The position numbers and the translations under genes were made by a program. 38,263 nucleotides of DNA, taken from an uncultured Eubacteriales bacterium (GTDB taxonomy: Bacteria; Bacillota; Clostridia; Lachnospirales; Lachnospiraceae). A model generated the notes under the pieces. It ran no database searches. It saw nothing but the letters and a program-made list of their open reading frames with translations, and was not told the origin of the DNA. Within the stretch, counting starts at the first letter, position 1. Each line of letters opens with the position of its first letter. The stretch covers positions 1 to 38,263 of the forward strand of contig ONSX01000018.1 of assembly GCA_900320615.1 (NCBI GenBank), read 5' to 3'. Below are positions 23,162 to 32,929 of this stretch, one piece after another.

Positions 23162-24349
23162 TTATGCTTTACGGGACGCGGCTCGTCCGGCCAGAATCCC
23201 CGTCGCAAATGCAAACTGCAGGTTGTAGCCCCCGCAATGTCCCACGATATCGAGCATCTCACCTGTCAGGAACAACCCTGGAAGCGTTCTGGCTTCCAGA
23301 GTGGCCGGATCAATACTCCTGACATCGATGCCACCGGATGCAGCCTGTGCCTGCGAAATTGGACGAGAACCGGACACGCGTACATCGAAACACTTCAGCG
23401 CGTGTGGAAGATCTGTGTGTCTGCTGAAGGATATGACAGAAGGAATGAGCTTTTCCGGAATCAGAGCCCGGATCTGTTCTTCCGGAGCAAGTCTTTTCCG
23501 GCCGTCCAGGAACTTCCGGAGTTCCTCTTCTTTATAAGAAGGAACAAGGTCAAGCCGGATCACCGTCCTCCTGCCGGCATCAAGAGAAGCAAGCGCCTGC
23601 ATGCTGAGATTAAAAATAGCAATTCCGGAGAGGGCATCCTTCAGGAATTGAACCTGCCCATGCTCCACTGTAAGAACTTCATGTTCGGAGAGAAGGGATG
23701 CTGTCGCATGTGCGCGGGTTCCCTCCCATGGTGATACCGGCTTTTCTGCGATCACAAGGGGAACAAGTGCCGGACGAACCGGAACAAAGCCAAGTCCCGC
23801 CTGCGCGGCGAGCGCGTATCCAGTCCTGTCTGCACTCTTGTCCAGCGACGCCGGCGAACCACATGAGAGAATAACCGCATCAGCCCTGTACTGCCATCCT
23901 TCAGTATGGACAAGGAAGGAGTCGTCATCTGTCCGCGAAATCCGGCACGCCCGCTCTCCCAGCTTGATTCTGACATGCTTTTCATAAAGAGCGTCTGTGA
24001 GAACGTGGAGCACGGACTGTGCCTGCTCCGATGCCGGATACAGCCAGCCGTCAAAGCTGACCGTCAGAATCCCAAGTTCCCGGTACCAGGCAAGAAGCGA
24101 AGCAAGAGGCAGATTCCGAAGCACTTGCCCCGCAAATTCCGGATGGGTGCCATAATACTTTCCTTCTGGAGAAGTCTCATTGCCAAGGTTGCACCGACCT
24201 CCTCCTGTGCGAAGAAGCTTTCTTCCGGGCTTCTTCTCCGCTTCCAGTACCGTTACGTCAGCTCCGCATTTAGCGGCCTCATACGCAGCGGCAAGGCCAG
24301 AGGCTCCCGCACCGACGACGAGGACGCGCTTTCTGCGATGGTCCTTCAT
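23162..24349 (-). CDS. BaiN/HI0933-family FAD-dependent oxidoreductase
   Basis: The 395-residue flavoprotein starts with the dinucleotide fold VLVVGAGASGLAAAYEAAKCG and an acidic strand end (VTVLEAEKKPGRKLLRTGGGRCNLGN). This last motif is diagnostic of the HI0933/YhiN family. The C-terminus GLFLTGEMLDIVGHCGGYNLQFAFATG is the second FAD-binding signature. Some family members reduce bile-acid intermediates (BaiN), but most are uncharacterised, so no substrate is assigned. It follows the aluminium-resistance-family gene by 15 nt with an AAAGGG ribosome binding site, and is probably the last gene of a miaA-led set. Confidence 0.92.
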   Translation of the reverse strand: MKDHRRKRVLVVGAGASGLAAAYEAAKCGADVTVLEAEKKPGRKLLRTGGGRCNLGNETSPEGKYYGTHPEFAGQVLRNLPLASLLAWYRELGILTVSFDGWLYPASEQAQSVLHVLTDALYEKHVRIKLGERACRISRTDDDSFLVHTEGWQYRADAVILSCGSPASLDKSADRTGYALAAQAGLGFVPVRPALVPLVIAEKPVSPWEGTRAHATASLLSEHEVLTVEHGQVQFLKDALSGIAIFNLSMQALASLDAGRRTVIRLDLVPSYKEEELRKFLDGRKRLAPEEQIRALIPEKLIPSVISFSRHTDLPHALKCFDVRVSGSRPISQAQAASGGIDVRSIDPATLEARTLPGLFLTGEMLDIVGHCGGYNLQFAFATGILAGRAASRKA

Positions 24350-24364
24350 ACTCTGACCCTTTCT

Positions 24365-25669
24365 TCAGATCCGGACAACGGTCGGGATCTGCACAAGATG
24401 TCTGTCCTTCATGCACTGCAGTGACATGAGAACGCCAAGTTTCGCCGACGGCCATGTAAGGCCGCCCTGAAAATACACTGTGTAGGGCGGGCGAATCGGC
24501 CCGTCTGCAGAAAGCTCAATGGAAGATCCTTCGACGAATGCGCCGGCCGCCATGATGACCTGATCGTCATATCCAGGCATATCCCACGGCTCCGGCGTGA
24601 CAAAAGAATCCACCGGTGCACCCTTCTGGATGCCTGTGCAGAAGGCAATTACGCCCTCCGGGCTGCCGAGCGTAATTGCCTGAATAATGTCGTGTCGCTC
24701 CTCCGTGCTGTTCGGAAGGCAGTCAAAACCAAGTTTCTCGTAGAGATTAGCTGCGAAGACAGCTCCCTTCAGAGCCGCTGCCGTGACGACCGGCGAAAGG
24801 AAGAACCCCTCATAGAAGGATGTGTTGAGATTCAGGGAAGGGCCGATTTCCGCACCGAGTCCTGGGCAGGTCATACGGCAGGCCGCATTCTCTACGCACT
24901 CTTTCGTTCCCGCGATATAACCGCCGCTCGGGGCAAGGCCGCCTCCCGGATTCTTGATCAGAGAGCCGACAATCATATCAGCCCCGACATCGGATGGCTC
25001 CTTTGTCTCGACAAATTCACCGTAGCAGTTGTCAACCATGACCTTGATGTCGCTGCGGACTGATTTGACGCAGCGGATTGCCTCAGCGATCTGCGCAACA
25101 GAAAGCGTCCGACGGTTCGCATATCCCTTGGACCGCTGGATTGCAACGAGCGCCGTCTTCGGCGTAATCGCCTTCCGGATTCCATCGAGGTCAAAATTCC
25201 CGTCCGGCATTAGATCGACCTGCCGATAGGTGACGCCGTATTCCGCGAGAGATCCCCGGGACGGACGAATGCCAATGACTTCTTCCAGTGTATCGTAGGG
25301 ACGACCCGAGACGGACAGAAGTTCATCGCCCGGCCTCAGATTCCCGGAAAGTGCAATGGCAAGCGCATGCGTCCCGCAGGCTATGAGCGGACGGACGAGT
25401 GCCGCTTCCGTGTGGAAGGTGGCAGCGTAGACCTCTTCAAGCCGGTCGCGTCCGAGATCGTTGTATCCGTATCCGGTTGTTCCCGTGAGGCAGGCCTCAC
25501 TGACCTTGCAGGTCTGAAATGCATGGATCACCTTGAGCTGATTGTATTCCGCGCAGGCGTCGATCGCATCAAACCGATCCTTCAGCGGTGCGAGGACCGA
25601 TTCTCCGAACTGGAGGACATCCTCGTCAATACCTGTGGTTCTGTACAGACTTTTTGTCTCTGCGTTCAT
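24365..25669 (-). CDS. aluminium resistance / methionine gamma-lyase family PLP enzyme
   Basis: The 434-residue protein matches the YnbB-type family with a cystathionine-lyase fold. TTGYGYNDLGRDRLEEVYAATFHTEAALVRP is the opening signature, and AIQRSKGYANR contains the predicted PLP lysine (Lys181). KVMVDNCYGEFVE gives the aspartate that contacts the cofactor ring, and LIKNPGGGLAPSGGYIAG follows. Homologues are annotated as aluminium resistance proteins or methionine gamma-lyase-like, but the reaction is not established. Location between miaA and the HI0933-type flavoprotein gene is common in Clostridia as I recall it. The gap to miaA is 28 nt. Confidence 0.92.
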   Translation of the reverse strand: MNAETKSLYRTTGIDEDVLQFGESVLAPLKDRFDAIDACAEYNQLKVIHAFQTCKVSEACLTGTTGYGYNDLGRDRLEEVYAATFHTEAALVRPLIACGTHALAIALSGNLRPGDELLSVSGRPYDTLEEVIGIRPSRGSLAEYGVTYRQVDLMPDGNFDLDGIRKAITPKTALVAIQRSKGYANRRTLSVAQIAEAIRCVKSVRSDIKVMVDNCYGEFVETKEPSDVGADMIVGSLIKNPGGGLAPSGGYIAGTKECVENAACRMTCPGLGAEIGPSLNLNTSFYEGFFLSPVVTAAALKGAVFAANLYEKLGFDCLPNSTEERHDIIQAITLGSPEGVIAFCTGIQKGAPVDSFVTPEPWDMPGYDDQVIMAAGAFVEGSSIELSADGPIRPPYTVYFQGGLTWPSAKLGVLMSLQCMKDRHLVQIPTVVRI

Positions 25670-25697
25670 ATCTTATCTCCCGTTGGTTCTGTTATTC

Positions 25698-26699
25698 TTA
25701 TGTATCGATAGTTTTTATAATCTCTCTCCGGGTCAAAATCCGCATGATCTCCGAGAGAATCCGGAAAGTGTCTTCCCCGTAATCCCGACGATCCAGCCAG
25801 ATAGCATCCCTCTCCCGCTTAAACCAGGTGATCTGCCGCTTGGCGTAGCGGCGGGAGTCCCGCTTGATAATCCGGACTGCCTCATCAAAGCTTATCTCTC
25901 CGTCAAGCGCCGAGAGAATTTCCTTATATCCGATTCCCTGCATCGAAACATTCTGCCTTGTCAGTCCCATCGCGCCAAGATACCGCACCTCGTCCACAAG
26001 ACCGGCTTCCATCATAAAATCGACCCGGCGGTCGATCCGGTCATAGAGAGTCTTCCGGTCATCACTGATCACAAAAAATGCGAGGTCATACGGGCTCTCC
26101 CGCTCCCTCTCCCGCTCATTGTGATCGGAAATGCGGGTTCCGGTCTCCTCGTAATATTCAATGGCGCGGATCGTGCGCTTGATATTGTTCGGATGAATGA
26201 TATCTGCGGAGGCGGGATCGATTTCAGCGAGCATCTCATGCAGGCAGGCGCCTCCCTTCTCTTCAGCGAGTCTCTCCAGTTCCCTCCGCCTTCCGCTGTC
26301 CGCCTCCGTGTCCTCAAAATCGATCCGCCGCGTGACGGCCTGAATATAAAAGCCGGTCCCTCCGCACAGAATCGGCAATTTTCCGCGTCTTTGGATATCC
26401 CTTACACAGGCAGTTGCCATCTCTGCATACCGCGCGACATCCATATCCTCCGTCGGATCGACGACGTCGATCATGTGATGGGGGACACCGAGCATTTCCT
26501 CCAGCGTAACTTTCGCCGAACCGATATCCATATGGCGGTAGACCTGCATGGAGTCCGCGGAGACAACCTCTCCTCCGATCCGCCGTCCGAGTTCAGCTGC
26601 CAGCTCACTCTTTCCGCTGGCAGTCGGCCCGGCAATGACAATGAGTGGAGGCTTTCTCGGACGCCCTGCGTCCTGCTTTATTTTCCTCTGATCTGTCAT
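25698..26699 (-). CDS. miaA: tRNA dimethylallyltransferase
   Basis: MiaA transfers a dimethylallyl group to A37 of tRNAs that read UNN codons; MiaB, also in this window, then methylthiolates it. The P-loop GPTASGKSELA, the substrate motif SADSMQVYRHMDIGSAKV and GGTGFYIQAV are all present. Near the C-terminus RRYAKRQITWFKRERDAIWLD completes the family pattern. An in-frame ATG at 26729 follows mutL closely but has a poor ribosome binding site. The ATG at 26699 is preceded by AAGGAACAGGAAA and gives 333 residues, so it is preferred with modest confidence. Confidence 0.95.
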   Translation of the reverse strand: MTDQRKIKQDAGRPRKPPLIVIAGPTASGKSELAAELGRRIGGEVVSADSMQVYRHMDIGSAKVTLEEMLGVPHHMIDVVDPTEDMDVARYAEMATACVRDIQRRGKLPILCGGTGFYIQAVTRRIDFEDTEADSGRRRELERLAEEKGGACLHEMLAEIDPASADIIHPNNIKRTIRAIEYYEETGTRISDHNERERERESPYDLAFFVISDDRKTLYDRIDRRVDFMMEAGLVDEVRYLGAMGLTRQNVSMQGIGYKEILSALDGEISFDEAVRIIKRDSRRYAKRQITWFKRERDAIWLDRRDYGEDTFRILSEIMRILTRREIIKTIDT

Positions 26700-26744
26700 A
26701 CACGTTTCCTGTTCCTTCACGTCATTCATTTTTTGCAGCGTCCG

Positions 26745-28793
26745 TCAGACAATCCGCTTGAACCGCTTCTCGAGATCCTGGCGCGTAAATGCAATGATCG
26801 TCGGACGGCCGTGCGGGCAGTGATAAGGGTCATCGCAGTTCATCAACTCATCAAGAAGTGCCTCCGCCTCCCGGAAGGAGAGCTTCTCTCCTCCCTTGAC
26901 CGATGCCTTGCACGCCTCTGTCGCCACCCGGTGCACAAAAATATCGAGATCGGCCAAGTCATCGCTCACCTCGATCTCGCTTAAGAAATCCCGGAACAGA
27001 TCTGCGGAGTTGATCGTGCCCAGAGTATACGGGACTGCGTGCACGGCAAATGAACGGCCTCCGAATGGTTCGATATCAAATCCAATTTTCGCGAAAGAAT
27101 CCTTGTATGTAAGAAGGAGCATTTCCTGCCTTGCATCCGCCTGAAAAATGATCGGCGGGCTCACCTGCTGGGCGGCAATTGTTCTCTCTTTGTACTGTTT
27201 CATAAAGCGCTCAAAGTTCACGCGCTCATGGGCGGCGTGCTGATCGAAGATATACATCTTTCCATCGAACTCGCAGATCCAATAGGTATTAAACACCTGT
27301 CCGATGATCCGGCGAAGCGGCTTTGCCTGCGCGGAGAGAAAGGTTCCCTGTACCGGCAAAGCTCCGCTCTGCCCTGCGGCAGTCTCAGCCTCAAAAGGCA
27401 CACCGGGCGTCTTTTGAGGCCGGGTCTTCTCTCCGGTGTCCGCAAGGGGCTTCTTTCCGATGTCCACAAGGGGCTTCTCTCCGTCATCCGCAGAAGAAGA
27501 GGAAGAGATGAATGGGGCAGCTGCCGCCGGGTCTTTGGCAGGTTCTGACGGGACAGATGCCTTCTCTTTTGCAGATCTGGCGAATTCTGGAAGCTGCCTG
27601 CGCCCGTTGCCGATGGGGACAGATGTCTTATATTCCGCAGATCCGGAGGATTCCCGGACATACGGCGCCGACTCCTCCCTGAGCTTTTGGTTTTCCTCAC
27701 GGAAGGCACGCGTCTCAAACGGCTGCGCCTTCAGTTCTTTTGCGTCTGTTTTCTTTTCCCTGTCCCCTTTGTCCGATTCATCCAGGGACGAAAGTAGAAC
27801 CATATCGAGCTGGTCAAAGGACTTCCGGACTGCATTCAGCACGGCCTGATAGATGCGCTTCTCATCGGAGAAACGGACCTCCAGCTTCCGGGGATGCACG
27901 TTGACATCGACTGCTCCTCCGTCAATGTCGAGAAACAGGCAGACGAACGGGTACTGATGCTGCATCAGGCGGTTTCTGTATCCGTCCTCGATTCCGCGCG
28001 CGACGACGCGGCTCTCAATATAGCGTCCGTTGACATAGTAATTCTCAAATCCTCTGTTTCCGCGGGAGACAGAGGGCTTTCCGATGAATCCGTGGATATG
28101 AATTCCATCCTCCCGGTAATCCGTCTCGACAAGCTCAGACACAACCTCTCGTCCGTAGATATGATAAATGCAGTCCCTGAGATTTCCAGACCCGGTCGAC
28201 TCAAGCTTTGTCTGCCCGCCGGCCAGAAACCGGAAGGAAATGGACGGATTGGACAAAATAAGCTGCTCCACAAATGTGCCTACATGGGCAGCCTCCGTCA
28301 TGGCGGTCTTCAGAAATTTGGCACGCGCCGGCGTATTGTAGAAAAGGTCCCGGACGATGATCGTTGTACCATCCGGCGTTCCGACTGCTTCGTTTATGCG
28401 CGGCCTCCCGCCCTCGATGACATACCGGCTTCCAGAAAGATCAGCCGGTCGCTTGGTCAGAACCTCGACGCGGCTGACCGCTGCGATCGAGGAGAGCGCC
28501 TCCCCCCGGAAACCGAGGGAGGAAAGGGTGTCGAGATCATTGACCGTCTCGATCTTCGAAGTCGCGTGGCTCTGAAACGCAAGCGGCAGATCATCAGGCG
28601 ACATGCCCTTCCCATTATCCGTGATCCGAACCATGGAAATACCGCCATCCCTGATTTCAATGGTGATCCTGTCTGCTCCCGCATCAATTGCATTTTCCGT
28701 CAGCTCCTTCACGACAGATGCCGGACGCTCGACGACCTCCCCGGCCGCAATCTTGTCAATGGTTGACTGACTCAGCACATGAATCTCACTCAT
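26745..28793 (-). CDS. mutL: DNA mismatch repair protein MutL (endonuclease type)
   Basis: The 682-residue protein has the GHKL ATPase signature IAAGEVVERPASVVKELTEN-type opening, TDNGKGM and GFRGEALSSIAAVS in its N-terminal 330 residues. The C-terminal domain carries the endonuclease motif DQHA-x2-E-x4-E with Asp517, Glu523 and Glu528, plus the metal-site motif CPHGRPT near the end. It therefore nicks DNA itself, as expected where MutH is absent. The linker (about 335-500) is low complexity, rich in Lys, Ala, Pro and Ser, and contains an eight-residue tandem repeat. It follows mutS by only 4 nt. Confidence 0.97.
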   Translation of the reverse strand: MSEIHVLSQSTIDKIAAGEVVERPASVVKELTENAIDAGADRITIEIRDGGISMVRITDNGKGMSPDDLPLAFQSHATSKIETVNDLDTLSSLGFRGEALSSIAAVSRVEVLTKRPADLSGSRYVIEGGRPRINEAVGTPDGTTIIVRDLFYNTPARAKFLKTAMTEAAHVGTFVEQLILSNPSISFRFLAGGQTKLESTGSGNLRDCIYHIYGREVVSELVETDYREDGIHIHGFIGKPSVSRGNRGFENYYVNGRYIESRVVARGIEDGYRNRLMQHQYPFVCLFLDIDGGAVDVNVHPRKLEVRFSDEKRIYQAVLNAVRKSFDQLDMVLLSSLDESDKGDREKKTDAKELKAQPFETRAFREENQKLREESAPYVRESSGSAEYKTSVPIGNGRRQLPEFARSAKEKASVPSEPAKDPAAAAPFISSSSSADDGEKPLVDIGKKPLADTGEKTRPQKTPGVPFEAETAAGQSGALPVQGTFLSAQAKPLRRIIGQVFNTYWICEFDGKMYIFDQHAAHERVNFERFMKQYKERTIAAQQVSPPIIFQADARQEMLLLTYKDSFAKIGFDIEPFGGRSFAVHAVPYTLGTINSADLFRDFLSEIEVSDDLADLDIFVHRVATEACKASVKGGEKLSFREAEALLDELMNCDDPYHCPHGRPTIIAFTRQDLEKRFKRIV
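27427..27492. repeat. 24-bp tandem repeat in the mutL linker
   Basis: Two full units (27427-27450 and 27451-27474) and a partial third (27475-27492) differ at a few positions. Each unit starts TTCTYTCCG on the + strand and the full units end AAGGGGC. The unit is in frame and encodes variants of GEKPLVDI / GKKPLADT in the disordered MutL linker, so copy-number change would not break the gene. Confidence 0.8.
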
Positions 28794-28797
28794 ATAT

Positions 28798-31440
28798 TCA
28801 GCCCTTCCATCTGTTCTTTAATTTATTCTGAAGTCTGTACAGCTCATTCAGTGCGTCAAGCGGCGTCAGTGTCTGCACATCGATGCTGCTGAGCTCCTTT
28901 AAGACATCCTGATCAGACACCGTGTCAAAGAAGGACATCTGCTCCATATCGACTTCATCGTAGTGCGTCTTCTGCTTTTTCCGCAGGGAGCCTGTGATGG
29001 TCTGCACGGCCGCCGTGATGTCAGCGCCCGCAAGCTGTCCTACAATCTCCGTGGCGCGCGCAAGAACAGCTTCCGGGACGCCGGCAAGGCGCGCGACCTG
29101 GATGCCATAACTCTTGTCCGCACCTCCGCGGATGATCTTCCGGAGAAAAATGATACCGTCTCCCTGCTCCTTCACGGCGATGCAGTAGTTTTTCACGCCA
29201 TCGATCTTTCCCTCGAGCTCCGTCAGCTCATGATAGTGGGTTGCAAACAGTGTCTTCGCGCCAATCAGCTTTCGGTCCGCTACATATTCGATGATCGCCC
29301 AGGCCAGAGCGAGGCCGTCAAATGTCGATGTTCCCCGTCCGATTTCATCAAGGATCAGCAGAGAATTGGCGGTCGCGGTGCGGAGAATCGAGGCGACCTC
29401 TGTCATCTCGACCATAAATGTACTCTGTCCGCTTGCCAGATCGTCCGACGCGCCGACACGCGTGAAGATCCGGTCGACAATTCCAATCGAGGCCGAGTCG
29501 GCCGGCACGAAAGAGCCGATCTGCGCCATCAGCACGATCAGGGCTGTCTGGCGCATATACGTTGATTTTCCAGCCATATTCGGTCCCGTGATAATGGCCA
29601 TGCGGTTCGCCTTCTTGTCGAGCAGCGTGTCATTTGGCACAAAGCCGTCATTGTCAATCATCCGCTCGACAACCGGGTGACGGCCGTTCCTGATGTTGAT
29701 CACACCATCTTCCGTGATTTTCGGCCGAACGTAGTGATTGCGTCTCGCAACAGATGCAAGAGACTGCAGGGCGTCGATGCAGGCGATCTGCCGCGCCGTC
29801 TTCTGGATGCGCACGATATTGTCTCCGACCGTGTCACGAACTCTGGCAAAGAGTTCATACTCCAGCTGGGTCAGCTTGTCTTCCGCTCCGAGAATCTTAT
29901 TTTCGAGCTCCTTCAGCTCTGGCGTCGTGTAGCGCTCGCCGCTGACAAGTGTCTGTCGGCGTGTGTAAGAGGCCGGAACCTTGTCCTTGAATGTATTGGA
30001 GACCTCGATGCAGTAGCCGAAAACCCTGTTGTACTTAATTTTCAGAGTATGAATGCCAGTCTTCTCCCGCTCCCTGGCCTCCATCTCAGCCAGCCACTGC
30101 TTTCCCTCGGTGCGGGCACGGCGGTATTCGTCGACATCCGCATGATAGCCGTCTTTGATGATGCCGCCCTCCTTCATCGCAAGCGGCGGGTCATCGACAA
30201 TCGCCTCGTCGATCAGCTGGAACAAATCGTCCAGCGTATCAAAATCCTTCTCATATTCCTGAAACAAGGCACAGGGAAAAGAACGGATCGCAGTCTTGAT
30301 GGCCGGAAGCATCGACAGGGATGTCTTCAGGGCGATCAAATCTCTCGGATTGGCACTGCGGTAGCTGATCCGACCCGCGAGGCGCTCCAGGTCATAGACC
30401 GGATTCAGATATTCCCGGAGCTCCTCGCAGCCGATCTCGTTCTGATAGAGCGCATCGACCGCGTTGAGCCTCCGGTCAATTTTCTTCTTGTGGATGAGCG
30501 GCTGTTCGATGAATGTCCGAAGGAGTCTTGCGCCCATGGCCGTCTTTGTGCGATCCAGCACCCAGAGAAGCGAACCCTTTTTCTCTTTCTCACGCATTGT
30601 CTCGACCAGCTCCAGGTTCCGAACCGTCGCGCGCCCCAGAACCATATAGGATTCGGTGTGGTACGGCGTGATATGGGTGATGTGGTCGAGGTTTGTCTTC
30701 TGTGTCTCAAACAGGTAAGTGAGAAGGGCTCCGGCCGCCGAGACGCCGCAGGGAAACTCACTGAGCCCAAGCCCCTCCATGGTCTGTACGTGAAAATGGT
30801 CCTTCAGGACTTTCTCACATGTCTCATCATCAAAGTACTGCTCGTCCATCGGTTCGATCAGAACGTGCAGGCGGTCGCGGAGATCGTCAAAATCAAGTCC
30901 AGACATCAGCGCGGCCTCGTTGCAAATGATCTCAGAGGGGGAAATCTTGCTGATCTCGTCCGTCAGGTTTTGCACGGTCTTCTCCTCAGTCACAAGGAAT
31001 TCTCCCGTCGAGACATCGGAGGCCGCGATGCCGAACCGGTCGTCCGTAAAGACCAGCGACATCAGAAAGTTGTTTCGCGTCTCATCAAGAGCTGCTGTAT
31101 CCAGATTGGTTCCCGGCGTGACGACGCGGGTGACTTCCCGCTTCACAAGGCCCTTTGCCATTTTCGGGTCTTCGACCTGATCGCAGACCGCAACCTTGTG
31201 GCCGAGTTTGATGAGACGCCCGATATACGAGTCCACAGCGTGAAAAGGAACGCCGCACATGGGTGCGCGCTCCTTAAGTCCACAGTCCTTGCCTGTCAGT
31301 GTCAGCTCCAGTTCCTTTGAGACCGTGATCGCGTCGTCAAAGAACATTTCAAAAAAATCTCCGATGCGGTACATGAGAATACAGTCACTGTATTCTTTCT
31401 TCCGTTTCATGTACTCCTGCATCATGGGTGATAATGCCAT
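28798..31440 (-). CDS. mutS: DNA mismatch recognition ATPase MutS
   Basis: The 880-residue MutS1-type protein carries the mismatch-probing Phe-x-Glu motif at Phe29-Phe-Glu31 (MYRIGDFFEMFF). The ABC-type ATPase includes Walker A GPNMAGKST starting at residue 619, then LASGQSTFMVEMTEVASIL and Walker B LLILDEIGRGTSTFDG. The C-terminal ATHYHELTELE and an ARLAGVPEAVLARA helix region complete it. It recognises mispairs and recruits MutL, encoded 4 nt downstream. Length and domain order are normal. miaB lies upstream across a 50-nt gap. Confidence 0.98.
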   Translation of the reverse strand: MALSPMMQEYMKRKKEYSDCILMYRIGDFFEMFFDDAITVSKELELTLTGKDCGLKERAPMCGVPFHAVDSYIGRLIKLGHKVAVCDQVEDPKMAKGLVKREVTRVVTPGTNLDTAALDETRNNFLMSLVFTDDRFGIAASDVSTGEFLVTEEKTVQNLTDEISKISPSEIICNEAALMSGLDFDDLRDRLHVLIEPMDEQYFDDETCEKVLKDHFHVQTMEGLGLSEFPCGVSAAGALLTYLFETQKTNLDHITHITPYHTESYMVLGRATVRNLELVETMREKEKKGSLLWVLDRTKTAMGARLLRTFIEQPLIHKKKIDRRLNAVDALYQNEIGCEELREYLNPVYDLERLAGRISYRSANPRDLIALKTSLSMLPAIKTAIRSFPCALFQEYEKDFDTLDDLFQLIDEAIVDDPPLAMKEGGIIKDGYHADVDEYRRARTEGKQWLAEMEAREREKTGIHTLKIKYNRVFGYCIEVSNTFKDKVPASYTRRQTLVSGERYTTPELKELENKILGAEDKLTQLEYELFARVRDTVGDNIVRIQKTARQIACIDALQSLASVARRNHYVRPKITEDGVINIRNGRHPVVERMIDNDGFVPNDTLLDKKANRMAIITGPNMAGKSTYMRQTALIVLMAQIGSFVPADSASIGIVDRIFTRVGASDDLASGQSTFMVEMTEVASILRTATANSLLILDEIGRGTSTFDGLALAWAIIEYVADRKLIGAKTLFATHYHELTELEGKIDGVKNYCIAVKEQGDGIIFLRKIIRGGADKSYGIQVARLAGVPEAVLARATEIVGQLAGADITAAVQTITGSLRKKQKTHYDEVDMEQMSFFDTVSDQDVLKELSSIDVQTLTPLDALNELYRLQNKLKNRWKG

Positions 31441-31490
31441 TAAGTCTTACTGCCTTTCCTGAATTTATCCGAAGTCCTGAATCCTTTGCC

Positions 31491-32915
31491 TCAGGACTCC
31501 GGACATCCGGCCTGGGTGCCAAAATAATAGAATCCGCGGCAATCATCCAGCGTCACGGGGACGATCTTTCCGATAAGATCCTTTGAGCCCTTGAAATGGA
31601 CGGTGATATTCTGGGATATTCTTCCGGTCACATAGCCGGGCTCTTTGTTTTCCTCCTCAACAAGAACATCCATCGTGCGCCCCTTAAAGCGCGCGCATCG
31701 CTCCTCCGCCGATTCCCGAACCTGCATAAGCAGGCGGTCAAACCGCTCGTGAACGGTCTTCTCCGGCACCTGATCCGGCATAGAGGCTGCCGGCGTTCCG
31801 GTCCGCGGAGAATATATAAATGTAAATACGCTGTCGTAGCCGACTTCCTTAACCAGCGAGAGCGTGTCCGCAAAGTCCTCCTCTGTCTCCCCCGGAAATC
31901 CGACAATAATATCTGTCGTGAGTGAAATATCCGGCACCTGCTCCCGCAGTTTCCGGACAATCGCAAGGTAGCGATTCCGATCGTAATGCCGGTTCATAGC
32001 CTTGAGAATCCGATCCGAGCCGGACTGGACAGGCAGATGAAAATGCCGGCAGATCTTCGGGTTCTCCGCGATGACGTCGATCAGTTCATCGCTCAGGTCC
32101 TTGGGGTGTGAGGTCATGAAGCGCACTCTCCGGATCCCGTCAATCTTGCAGACCTCGCTGAGGAGCCGGGCAAAGCTCACCGGGTGATCCAGTGTCTTGC
32201 CATAGGAGTTAACATTCTGGCCGAGCAGCATGATCTCCATGACTCCATCTTTCGCCAGACGCCGGCACTCATTGAGAATGGCCTCCGGCTCTCTGCTCTT
32301 CTCCCGTCCCCGCACATAGGGGACAATGCAGTAGCTGCAGAAATTATTGCAACCGAACATGATATTGACGCCGGACTTGAAGGAATATTTCCGCTCAACC
32401 GGCAGGTTCTCGACAATCTCCGGAGAACTCTCCCAGACATCGATGACCCGTCTCTGATCGGTCAGGACTTTGTGCAGCAGCTCGGGAAATGTAAAGAGGT
32501 TATGGGTGCCGAAGATGAGATCGACGACCGGATAACTCTTCCTGACTTTTTCTACAACCTGTGGTTCCTGCATCATGCAGCCGCAGAGACCGACAATGAG
32601 CCATGGCTTCTCGCGCTTCAGTCCAACCAGCCTGCCGAGGCGTCCGTAGACATGCTTGTCTGCATTTTCCCGAACTGTGCAGGTATTATAGGCAATGAAG
32701 TCCGCCTCATCCTCCGCATCGGTCAGCTGATAGCCGACGGCCTTCAGGATTCCGCGCAGCTTTTCGGAATCTCTTGCGTTCATCTGGCAGCCGAACGTGA
32801 CGACGCAGGCACAAAGCGGATGGCCGACCTCCCGGGATCGCTGCGCGACGATATGCTTTGTCCGCTCAATGTATAAAAGCTGCCGGTCATCTGTTTCTGT
32901 GTGAATTTCTGTCAT
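31491..32915 (-). CDS. miaB: tRNA-2-methylthio-N6-dimethylallyladenosine synthase
   Basis: The 474-residue protein has three domains. The N-terminal MTTase domain has cluster ligands Cys43 (FGCQMNARDSE), Cys79 (NTCTVREN) and Cys113 (CGCM). The radical SAM core has Cys189-x3-Cys193-x2-Cys196 in FGCNNFCSYCIVPYVRGRE. A C-terminal TRAM RNA-binding domain follows. It adds the methylthio group to i6A37 of tRNAs made by MiaA. FDTYVAE-type and GRTGTPA-type signatures are also recognisable (SPRTGTPAASM). The gene sits between the cyclo-ligase gene and mutS. Confidence 0.97.
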   Translation of the reverse strand: MTEIHTETDDRQLLYIERTKHIVAQRSREVGHPLCACVVTFGCQMNARDSEKLRGILKAVGYQLTDAEDEADFIAYNTCTVRENADKHVYGRLGRLVGLKREKPWLIVGLCGCMMQEPQVVEKVRKSYPVVDLIFGTHNLFTFPELLHKVLTDQRRVIDVWESSPEIVENLPVERKYSFKSGVNIMFGCNNFCSYCIVPYVRGREKSREPEAILNECRRLAKDGVMEIMLLGQNVNSYGKTLDHPVSFARLLSEVCKIDGIRRVRFMTSHPKDLSDELIDVIAENPKICRHFHLPVQSGSDRILKAMNRHYDRNRYLAIVRKLREQVPDISLTTDIIVGFPGETEEDFADTLSLVKEVGYDSVFTFIYSPRTGTPAASMPDQVPEKTVHERFDRLLMQVRESAEERCARFKGRTMDVLVEEENKEPGYVTGRISQNITVHFKGSKDLIGKIVPVTLDDCRGFYYFGTQAGCPES

Positions 32916-32929
32916 ATACCTTCCAATCT

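Noticed and set aside
25542-26984. Long + strand open frame (480 codons) opposite miaA
   Set aside because: It is antisense to a clear MiaA with all motifs, has no ribosome binding site and resembles no protein family. It reflects codon bias of the real gene.
29677-31320. Long + strand open frame (547 codons) opposite mutS
   Set aside because: It is a shadow of MutS, whose motifs span the region in the minus frame.
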